A stretch of 64,000 nt of DNA from Agromyces sp. G08B096 (GTDB taxonomy: Bacteria; Actinomycetota; Actinomycetes; Actinomycetales; Microbacteriaceae): assembly GCF_040267705.1 (NCBI RefSeq), contig NZ_CP158374.1, positions 992,001 to 1,056,000 on the forward strand, in the 5' to 3' direction. The notes beneath the pieces were generated by a model, which searched no databases, was not told where the DNA came from, and saw nothing but the letters and a program-made list of their open reading frames with translations. The position numbers and the translations under genes were made by a program. This document shows, piece after piece, positions 56,323-64,000 of this stretch. Numbering within the stretch: the first letter of the stretch is position 1; every line of letters begins with the position of its first letter.

Positions 56323-56390
56323 CCTGCACGACCGCTGAACCGCACAACCGCTGACCCGCACAACCGCTGGACCCGCACAACCGCTGACCC
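56310..56390 (+). repeat. Tandem repeat, five units of 16-17 bases, at the end of folP2
   Basis: Units start at 56310, 56326, 56342, 56358 and 56375, with consensus GCACAACCGCTGACCC. The first unit contains the last codons and TGA stop of folP2, and the copied TGA falls in all three frames (56320, 56336, 56352). It lies directly before the ribosome site of the next gene. Confidence 0.88.
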
Positions 56391-56408
56391 GGCGAGGAGG
56401 AGCCACCC

Positions 56409-57116
56409 ATGACGATCGACCGAACGACGCTGCTCGACGCCTACGCCCTGCCCGACCGGTCGACCCCGCGCGTCCGCATGAACTTCGTCTCGAGCCTCGA
56501 CGGGGCGGTGACGCTCGACGGGCGCAGCGGCCCGTTGGGCGACGAGGCCGACCGGCTCGCGATGCAGGTGCTTCGGACGCTCGCCGACGTCGTGCTCGTC
56601 GGAGCGGGCACGGTCCGCACCGAGGGGTACGGCGGCATCCGCGTCGGCGACGAGGACGCGGCCTGGCGTCTGGAGCACGGCCTGGCCGAGCAGCCCCGTT
56701 TCGCGATCGTCTCGTCGGCGCTCGAGCTCGAGCCGGGGCATCCGGTGTTCGCGAACGCGACGACGCGGCCGATCCTCGTCACGCACGCATCCTCGCCCGG
56801 CGAGCGCCGAGCCGCGCTCGGCGAGGTCGCCGATGTGCTCGTCTGCGGCCGCGACAGGGTGGAGCCGCACGACCTCGTCGGCGCCCTGGCCGACCTCGGC
56901 CTGCCGCAGGTGCTGTGCGAGGGCGGGCCGCATCTGTTCGGCACCCTGCTCGAAGCCGGCGTCGTCGACGAGCTGTGCCTCAGCCTCAGCCCGATGCTCG
57001 TCGCCGGCGACGCGGGCCGCATCGTGCGCGGCGCGCCGGAGCACGCGCGCCCGATGCGGCTCCGGCACGCGATCCCCGCGGACGACCTGCTGCTGCTGCG
57101 CTACGCGACGGTGTGA
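56409..57116 (+). CDS. RibD C-terminal-like pyrimidine reductase family protein
   Basis: The 235-residue protein has the dihydrofolate-reductase-like fold of the RibD reductase domain: RVRMNFVSSLDGAVTLDG, VVLVGAGTVRTEGYG and PQVLCEGGPHLFGTLLEAGV. It lacks the deaminase half of RibD. It could reduce a pyrimidine or pterin intermediate of riboflavin or folate-type pathways; the exact reaction is unknown. GAGGAGGAG 7 bases before ATG 56409 is a strong ribosome site. It follows folP2 after the tandem repeat. Confidence 0.83.
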   Translation: MTIDRTTLLDAYALPDRSTPRVRMNFVSSLDGAVTLDGRSGPLGDEADRLAMQVLRTLADVVLVGAGTVRTEGYGGIRVGDEDAAWRLEHGLAEQPRFAIVSSALELEPGHPVFANATTRPILVTHASSPGERRAALGEVADVLVCGRDRVEPHDLVGALADLGLPQVLCEGGPHLFGTLLEAGVVDELCLSLSPMLVAGDAGRIVRGAPEHARPMRLRHAIPADDLLLLRYATV

Positions 57117-57143
57117 GCCGGACGCAGCGCGGTGTGATCGCAG

Positions 57144-58790
57144 CTACGCCGCGGCAGCCAGCGTGTGCGCGTCGAGGATGGTGTACGAGTAGCCCTGCTC
57201 GGCGAGGAACCGCTGCCGGTTCTGCGCGAAGTCCTGGTCGACGGTGTCGCGGGCCACGAGCGTGTAGAAATTCGCGGACAGACCCGACTCCTTCGGCCGG
57301 AGCAGCCGGCCGAGGCGCTGCGCCTCCTCCTGGCGTGAGCCGAACGAGCCAGAGACCTGGATCGCGACCGTCGCCTCGGGCAGATCGACCGAGAAGTTCG
57401 CCACTTTCGACACCACCAGCACCGGGGTCGTGCCGTCGCGGAACTCCTGGAACAGTCGCTCGCGCTCGTCGACGGGCGTGGACCCGGTCAGCTGCGGCGC
57501 ACCGAGCGTCTCGGCGAGCTCGTCGATCTGGTCGAGGTACTGCCCGATGACGAGGATCCGCTCCCCGGCGTGCCGTTCGACGAGCTGGCGGACCACGTCA
57601 AGCTTCGCCGGCGCGGTGGCGGCGAGCCGGTAGCGCTCGTCGTCGGCGGCGGCCGCGTACTGCAGGCGCTCGCCCTGCGGCAGGTCGATGCGCACCTCGT
57701 AGCAGGCGGCGGGGGAGATGAAGCCCTGCGCCTCGATCTCCTTCCACGGCGCGTCGAACCGCTTCGGGCCGATGAGGCTGAACACGTCGCCCTCGCGGCC
57801 GTCCTCGCGGACGAGGGTCGCCGTGAGGCCGAGGCGGCGACGAGCCTGCAGCTCGGCGGTCAGCTTGAACACCGGGGCCGGCAGCAGGTGCACCTCGTCG
57901 TAGACGATGAGGCCCCAGTCGAGGGCGTCGAGGAGCGAGAGGTGGGCGTACTCGCCCTTCCGCTTCGCGGTGAGGATCTGGTACGTCGCGATCGTGACGG
58001 GCTTGATCTCCTTGACCTGACCTGAGTACTCGCCGATCTCCTCGGCCGTGAGGGTCGTTCGGCGCAGCAGCTCGTCGCGCCACTGCCTGGCCGACACGGT
58101 GTTCGTCACGAGGATGAGCGTCGTGGTCTTCGCCGTCGCCATGGCGCCGGCACCGACCAGCGTCTTGCCGGCGCCGCACGGGAGGACCACGACCCCCGAG
58201 CCGCCCTCGAAGAAGTTGTCGACGGCCTGCTGCTGGTATCCGCGGAGGTGCCAGCCGCTCTGCTCGAGTTCGATCTCGTGCGGCGTGCCGGGCGTGTACC
58301 CGGCGAGGTCCTCGGCGGGCCAGCCGAGCTTCACGAGCTCCTGCTTGAGGGCGCCCCGCGCCCACGGCGCCACGAGGAACCCGTGGTCGTCGATCCGCTC
58401 GGCGAGGAGGGGGGCGATGCGCTTCGCGCCCGAGACTTCGGTGAGCACGGCGATGTCGTCGGATCGCAGGCGGAGCGCGCCGTCGTCGGTGCGGTCGATC
58501 ACGAGCCTGCCGTAGCGGGCGACGGTCTCGCGCATGTCGACGGACACCGTCTGCGGCACCGGGAACTTGGCGTAGCGCTCGAGCGTGCCGAGCATGTCGT
58601 CGGCCGTGTGCCCGGCCGCGCGGGCGTTCCAGAGGCCGAGCCTCGTGATGCGGTAGGTGTGCACGTGCTCGGGGGCGCGTTCGAGCTCGGCGAAGATCGC
58701 GAGATCGTGCCGCGCATCCTCGGCGAGCGGGTGCGCGACCTCGAGGAGCACGGTGCGATCGCTCTGAACGATGAGGGGGCCGTCTGACAT
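57144..58790 (-). CDS. XPB/Ssl2-type DNA repair helicase
   Basis: The 548-residue SF2 helicase has an N-terminal damage-recognition-like domain (to about 180), Walker A LPCGAGKTLVGAGAMA, DEVH box LIVYDEVHLLP, SATLVRED-type motif III (LTATLVREDGREGDVF) and motif VI QRLGRLLRP. It corresponds to mycobacterial ercc3. It is a 3'-5' helicase thought to act in nucleotide excision repair or transcription-linked repair. It lies 54 bases after the helicase-associated protein gene. Confidence 0.93.
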   Translation of the reverse strand: MSDGPLIVQSDRTVLLEVAHPLAEDARHDLAIFAELERAPEHVHTYRITRLGLWNARAAGHTADDMLGTLERYAKFPVPQTVSVDMRETVARYGRLVIDRTDDGALRLRSDDIAVLTEVSGAKRIAPLLAERIDDHGFLVAPWARGALKQELVKLGWPAEDLAGYTPGTPHEIELEQSGWHLRGYQQQAVDNFFEGGSGVVVLPCGAGKTLVGAGAMATAKTTTLILVTNTVSARQWRDELLRRTTLTAEEIGEYSGQVKEIKPVTIATYQILTAKRKGEYAHLSLLDALDWGLIVYDEVHLLPAPVFKLTAELQARRRLGLTATLVREDGREGDVFSLIGPKRFDAPWKEIEAQGFISPAACYEVRIDLPQGERLQYAAAADDERYRLAATAPAKLDVVRQLVERHAGERILVIGQYLDQIDELAETLGAPQLTGSTPVDERERLFQEFRDGTTPVLVVSKVANFSVDLPEATVAIQVSGSFGSRQEEAQRLGRLLRPKESGLSANFYTLVARDTVDQDFAQNRQRFLAEQGYSYTILDAHTLAAAA

Positions 58791-58844
58791 GACCTACCAG
58801 TCTACGCCCGTTCGTCGGGAGTGGGGCCAGCGGGGCGACCGCGG

Positions 58845-60707
58845 CTACTCGGCGGGCGCGGGGCTCACCGCGGCGATCGCCGACAGCGGCAGCGTCCGCT
58901 CGATGTCGGCCTTCTTGTCGCGGGCGCGGAGCCGGCCGTTCGCGACGCTCGCGGGCGCGAGCAGGTAGTCGGAGGTCTGACCGCCCGGCATCCGGACGGT
59001 GACGGTGAGCGTCTCCTTCGCCCGTGCGGCCGCCTCGAGCTGCCGCGCGAGCCAGGCCTGCTCGGTGGCGGGCCCGTCGGCGCCTCCCTCGAGCCGGTCG
59101 AGCAGCTCGACCAACGGATCGGACTTGGGCGGGGCCGGCGGCGACGCCGCGAGCCGGTGGCGCTTCAACCGCACGATGCGTCCGTCGGCGTCTTCGGCCG
59201 CCACCGGGTAGCGGGCGTCGGAGAGTGCCCAGAACACCACGTCGGGAGCGAACCGCGAGAGCAGGCGGTGCTCGCCGACGCGGCGGAGCGCGAGCGGCGA
59301 AAGGGACTGGTCGACTTCGAGGGTTCCGATGAGCTGTGCGTCGTCGCTCCGGATCGACGCGCGGGCCGGCGCATCCGACTCGGGGGCGGCCGCGACCCGG
59401 ACGCTGCCGAACCGGCGCGCGGCCTCGTGCACGACGTAGTCGAGCGGCTGCGGCAGCCCGGTCAGCGAGATCTGCTCGAGGAAGGACCGGATCGACTCGG
59501 CCGACTCGCCGGCTGCGAGCCCGCGATTGACGGATGCCGCGCTGACGCGATAGGTCGAGGCGAGGTCACGGGCCTCGAGGTCGGCGAAGCCGCGCAGGCG
59601 CGCGTCGATCGCGGGTTCGAGCGGCCCCGGGGCGACGATCGACAGATCGTGCTGGAGGTAGACCCGGTCGACCGGCGGCGGGAAGGTCGCGGCCAGTTCC
59701 GCCGCGGCGAGGTCGAGGCGGCCGGCGACGACGAGGCGGGCCGCGGCGACCGGTTCCCCGGAGACGGCGAGGCCGAGCGCCTCGGCTTCGTCGGCGAGCC
59801 GCTCGAGTCCGGCGTCGAGCCACGCGCCCCCCGCCGGGTAGAGCCAGCGCACGTCGTCGCGGAACGCCGTCGCCGACAGCGTCTCGCTCCGGCGGGCGAC
59901 GAGCTCGCGCAGCGCCGGCGGGATCCGATCGCGCCAGCACTCGGCGAGCCGGCGCCAGCGCTCGGCCGCGGGCTGCATGACCCACGTGCCGCCGAGATCG
60001 GACTCGAGCCAGTAGGCCCCGTCGCGGGCGACCAGACCGGCTTCGACGGCGCGATGGAAGAGCCGGGGGATCTGGTCGAGCTCGACGCCCGTCGCCTCCG
60101 CGAGGCGTTTGGAGTCGGGAAGCGAGAGCCCGCCTTTCGCGAGCTCGCGCGCGGGCTGCGCGCCGAGGGCGGAGACGAGCTCGGAGGTGGCGATCACCGT
60201 CGAGTAGGCGGCCTCGGCGCCTCGGCGGGCGAGGAGGGTGCGATCCACTCCGTCGACCGGGGCGAGCACCGCGGGTGCGGGCGCTGCGAGCTCGGCGGCG
60301 GTCGGCAGATCGGCGCCCAGCCGTGGCAGCAGTCGTGCGGACAGGGCGGTGGGCACGTGCTGACGCCCGTCGCCGGCGACGATCAGCAGGCGCTCGGCGA
60401 GATCGCCTTCGAGCGCGGCGAGGCGCTCGAGGATCCAGGCGGATGCCTCGAGCCGATCGAGCTCCGCGGTCAGGTCGGCGTCGTCGAACGCACCGTCGGC
60501 GCCGGCCACCGTCGCCGCAGCCGCGAGGACGGCGAGGTGCGGCCGGTCGAGCCGGCTGATGGCCTCGTCGACCGAGTCGGGGGCGAGCAGTGCCTCCGCG
60601 AGGTCGAACGGGTCGCGGATGCCGCTCGGGTCGAACTCACGCGTCGCGAGCGCACCCGCGAGCTCCTCGCGCGACATCGCGCGGAGCCTCGCGGCGAGCT
60701 CGAGCAT
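58845..60707 (-). CDS. Helicase-associated domain protein, XPB partner
   Basis: This 620-residue, mostly helical protein has repeated winged-helix-like segments in its N-terminal half (RLDRPHLAVLAAAATVAGAD, LSLPDSKRLAEATGVELDQI) and a C-terminal helicase-associated domain (RVGEHRLLSRFAPDVVFWAL). It has no Walker motif, so it is not a helicase itself. It is found upstream of XPB in many actinobacteria, which suggests a protein partner or loader. The function is unproven. Confidence 0.82.
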   Translation of the reverse strand: MLELAARLRAMSREELAGALATREFDPSGIRDPFDLAEALLAPDSVDEAISRLDRPHLAVLAAAATVAGADGAFDDADLTAELDRLEASAWILERLAALEGDLAERLLIVAGDGRQHVPTALSARLLPRLGADLPTAAELAAPAPAVLAPVDGVDRTLLARRGAEAAYSTVIATSELVSALGAQPARELAKGGLSLPDSKRLAEATGVELDQIPRLFHRAVEAGLVARDGAYWLESDLGGTWVMQPAAERWRRLAECWRDRIPPALRELVARRSETLSATAFRDDVRWLYPAGGAWLDAGLERLADEAEALGLAVSGEPVAAARLVVAGRLDLAAAELAATFPPPVDRVYLQHDLSIVAPGPLEPAIDARLRGFADLEARDLASTYRVSAASVNRGLAAGESAESIRSFLEQISLTGLPQPLDYVVHEAARRFGSVRVAAAPESDAPARASIRSDDAQLIGTLEVDQSLSPLALRRVGEHRLLSRFAPDVVFWALSDARYPVAAEDADGRIVRLKRHRLAASPPAPPKSDPLVELLDRLEGGADGPATEQAWLARQLEAAARAKETLTVTVRMPGGQTSDYLLAPASVANGRLRARDKKADIERTLPLSAIAAVSPAPAE

Positions 60708-60716
60708 GGGCGGCCG

Positions 60717-60992
60717 TCAGGCCGAGTCCCGCCGGGACTCGCGCCGGCGTCTCGTGCCGTTGATGATGAGCAGCGTCACGAGGAGCAGGAATCCGACCGG
60801 CAGCCCGATGAGCGGGAACACGAGCACGAAGGGCCAGACGCCCTGCTCCGCCCAGCCCGTGTCGCCGGCGTTGGCGAACGAGCCGATCATGACGGCGAAG
60901 AAGGCGATGATCGAGGCGCCGACGACGCCCGCCACCATGTACGCGAGCACGCGCTCGACGCGCTGGCCGGAGATGGGCGCCTGATCAGTCAC
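60717..60992 (-). CDS. Small two-span membrane protein
   Basis: The 91-residue protein has two membrane segments (YMVAGVVGASIIAFFAVMIG and FVLVFPLIGLPVGFLLLVTL) and a basic C terminus (RRRRESRRDSA). No domain with known function is seen; database labels of multidrug transporter ATPase for such proteins are not supported because no ATPase motif exists. It lies 9 bases upstream of the helicase-associated gene, probably same operon. Confidence 0.75.
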   Translation of the reverse strand: MTDQAPISGQRVERVLAYMVAGVVGASIIAFFAVMIGSFANAGDTGWAEQGVWPFVLVFPLIGLPVGFLLLVTLLIINGTRRRRESRRDSA

Positions 60993-61033
60993 CGTCCCAG
61001 CTTAGGACAGCGCGCCGACGAGCGCCCGCGACC

Positions 61034-61039
61034 TAGACT
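61034..61039 (+). promoter_or_regulatory. -10 box for the extended cold-shock gene
   Basis: TAGACT lies about 58 bases before the ATG, giving a leader of about 50 bases containing a GC-rich hairpin-prone stretch (GGCGCC...GGCGCGCC). Confidence 0.4.
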
Positions 61040-61096
61040 GGAGGGGGACGGCGCCGCGGTTCGGCGCGCCGGAACGACAACGAGCGAGGTTCATCG

Positions 61097-61477
61097 ATGC
61101 CCACCGGCAAGGTCAAGTTCTACGACGAGGACAAGGGATTCGGCTTCATCGCCGCCGACGACGGCCAGGAGGTCTTCCTCCACGCGTCGGCCCTGCCCGC
61201 CGGCGCGACCGTGCGTTCGGGCACCCGCCTCGAGTTCGGCATCGCCGACGGCAAGCGGGGCGCCCAGGCGCTCTCGGTGCGCGTGCTCGACGCGCCGCCG
61301 AGCCTCGTGAAGCTGCACCGGAAGCCGGCCGACGACATGGCGGTCATCGTCGAAGACCTCGTCAAGGTGCTCGACGGCGTGGGCGGCGACCTGCGCCGCG
61401 GTCGGTACCCCGACAAGGCGAAGGCGCGCACGGTCGCCGCCGTGCTGCGACGCGTCGCGGACGACCTGGATGCCTGA
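61097..61477 (+). CDS. Cold-shock domain protein with C-terminal extension
   Basis: Residues 1-66 are a cold-shock OB-fold with RNP1 KGFGFIAA and RNP2 EVFLHASALP. Residues 67-126 form a helical extension (DDMAVIVEDLVKVLDGVGGD, then KARTVAAVLRRVADDLDA) not found in normal Csp. It overlaps the following DUF3027 gene, a pairing seen in other actinobacteria. It may be an RNA-binding regulator with a protein-interaction tail; that is inference. Confidence 0.87.
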   Translation: MPTGKVKFYDEDKGFGFIAADDGQEVFLHASALPAGATVRSGTRLEFGIADGKRGAQALSVRVLDAPPSLVKLHRKPADDMAVIVEDLVKVLDGVGGDLRRGRYPDKAKARTVAAVLRRVADDLDA

Positions 61478-62099
61478 GATCGAGCCCCACACGGTGCAGA
61501 CGTCCGGCGGCGAGCCGACACAGCCCGTCGCCGACGAGGTCCTGCTCGGGTCAGTCGCCCTCGCGCAGCGGGCACTGCTCGAGAACACGCCGCCCGAGAC
61601 CGTCGGGTCGGTGATCGGCCACATCGCCGAGGACGAGCACGTGCTCACCCTCCTCTTCGCCGCCGACCTCCCCGGCTACCGCGGCTGGCATTGGAGCGTC
61701 ACGATCGCGCGGGTCGAGGGCGCGGAGCCGACCGTGCTCGAGACCGAGCTGATGCCGGGCGAGCAGGCGCTGCTCGCGCCCGAGTGGGTGCCGTGGTCGG
61801 AGCGGCTCGCCGAGTACCGCGCCGCCCAGGAGCAGGCCGCGGCCGAGGCGAGCGAGCGCGGCGACGAAGATGAGGGTGACGTCGACGACCTCGACGACGA
61901 TGCGCTCGGCGACGCCGACGGCTACGAGGGCGACCTCGACGACCCGGAGGGCGACGACGAGTTCGACGGCGACGACCACGGCGACGACGAGTTCGACGGC
62001 ATCGACATCGACGCGCTGGCCGACCCGATCGAGAGCGGCGGAGCCGACGGATTCGACGGAGCCGACGAGGACGACGCCGGTCAGGCCGCCCGGGACTGA
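61470..62099 (+). CDS. DUF3027 domain protein with acidic repetitive tail
   Basis: The 209-residue protein has DUF3027 in residues 1-120 (GHIAEDEHVLTLLFAADLPG, GWHWSVTIARVEG, ALLAPEWVPWSERL). A very acidic tail follows (about residues 130-209) with repeated DDEFDG. The ATG overlaps the cold-shock gene by 8 bases. The function is unknown; the tail could mimic nucleic acid or bind a basic partner. It overlaps the convergent DUF2530 gene by 19 bases. Confidence 0.87.
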   Translation: MPEIEPHTVQTSGGEPTQPVADEVLLGSVALAQRALLENTPPETVGSVIGHIAEDEHVLTLLFAADLPGYRGWHWSVTIARVEGAEPTVLETELMPGEQALLAPEWVPWSERLAEYRAAQEQAAAEASERGDEDEGDVDDLDDDALGDADGYEGDLDDPEGDDEFDGDDHGDDEFDGIDIDALADPIESGGADGFDGADEDDAGQAARD

Positions 62100-62356
62100 C
62101 CCGTCGGTTCCTCGCGCCCGGCGCGCATCCGGCGCAGCTGCACGACCACGAGCCCGGCGATGCCGAGGCTCGCGCCGATGATCGACATGGGCACGAGCCA
62201 TCCGTAGCCCGCGTCGTCGAGCGGTTCGCGGAACCACCAGAACGCGGCGAGCGCGACGAGCCAGCCGGCTGTGCCCGCGGCGACCGCCTTCCGGGCGTCG
62301 GCGCGTGCCGGCTCGGGGCCCGGCCGGCGCTCGTCCTCGTTCAGCCAGAGCCGCAT
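62081..62356 (-). CDS. DUF2530 small membrane protein
   Basis: The 91-residue protein has a charged N terminus (MRLWLNEDERRPGPEPARAD) and two membrane segments (AAGTAGWLVALAAFWWF and MSIIGASLGIAGLVVVQL), matching DUF2530. ATG 62356 lies 7 bases after the serC stop in the same direction; both genes lie together in mycobacteria too. Function unknown. Confidence 0.8.
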   Translation of the reverse strand: MRLWLNEDERRPGPEPARADARKAVAAGTAGWLVALAAFWWFREPLDDAGYGWLVPMSIIGASLGIAGLVVVQLRRMRAGREEPTGQSRAA

Positions 62357-62363
62357 CGGCCGG

Positions 62364-64000
<1,637 letters not shown>

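Noticed and set aside
56310-56390. CRISPR-like repeat array
   Set aside because: Units are only 16-17 bases and directly abutting with no spacers, and no cas gene is in the window.
58821-61310. 829-codon open frame opposite the helicase-associated protein
   Set aside because: Same antisense GC artefact; the composition is repetitive and no motif is present, while the minus-strand product is conserved.

Overview
The window is high-GC DNA with dense, short-spaced genes, frequent GTG starts, many ATGA/GTGA/TGATG gene overlaps and mycobacteria-like gene neighbourhoods (lpqE-carD-ispD-ispF-cysS-rlmB; XPB helicase-serC; DUF3263-LytR_C). This points to an actinobacterium, most likely Microbacteriaceae (an Agromyces-like genus). 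The family assignment is inferred from protein similarity and gene order, not from a marker-gene search. Many genes start 6-7 bases after a TAnnnT -10 box, which indicates leaderless transcripts.

Layout. 1-835: a TetR regulator divergent from a DUF4188 gene, sharing an operator-like palindrome. 923-4444: a three-gene nonulosonic (sialic-like) acid cassette with a NeuA-phosphatase fusion, a short NeuB and a DUF6716 glycosyltransferase. 4423-6815: gamma carbonic anhydrase, APC permease and YbaK deacylase. 6864-11029: galactose (Leloir) locus galT-galK divergent from a DeoR regulator and galM, with a two-repeat operator between them. 11042-13390: MarP protease and an F420-type oxidoreductase. 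13391-19189: the most accessory part, with a tRNA-Lys that has an odd T arm, an HNH nuclease gene, a ScyD-like secreted protein, an XRE regulator/MFS exporter pair flanked by an imperfect repeat, and a structured RNA candidate.

20126-35000 is phosphate and nitrogen physiology: pstSCAB, MutT1, polyphosphate kinase and GlnR, then phoU divergent from senX3-regX3, with PHO-box-like repeats in front of pstS and between phoU and senX3. Between them lie a 38-residue membrane microprotein, nitrobindin-like and YgfZ-like proteins, a methyltransferase and phosphoglycerate mutase. 35016-40629 holds lpqE, carD, a fused ispDF, cysS and rlmB. 40626-46509 holds DUF4032, an orphan MsiK/UgpC-type ATPase, a DsbA-like protein, tRNA-Thr, a DMT transporter, a nitroreductase and MsrB.

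46722-54050 holds DUF3263, LytR_C, a cold-shock protein with a structured leader, a DUF3048 lipoprotein, groEL with two CIRCE operators, a lone WXG100 protein and a TrcRS-like two-component system. 54173-57116 holds an FAD reductase, a FolP2-type protein and a RibD-like reductase. 57144-64000 holds XPB helicase with its helicase-associated partner, a small membrane protein, an extended cold-shock protein, DUF3027, DUF2530, SerC and the start of a DtxR/IdeR regulator. No insertion sequence, CRISPR array, rRNA or replication origin was seen.
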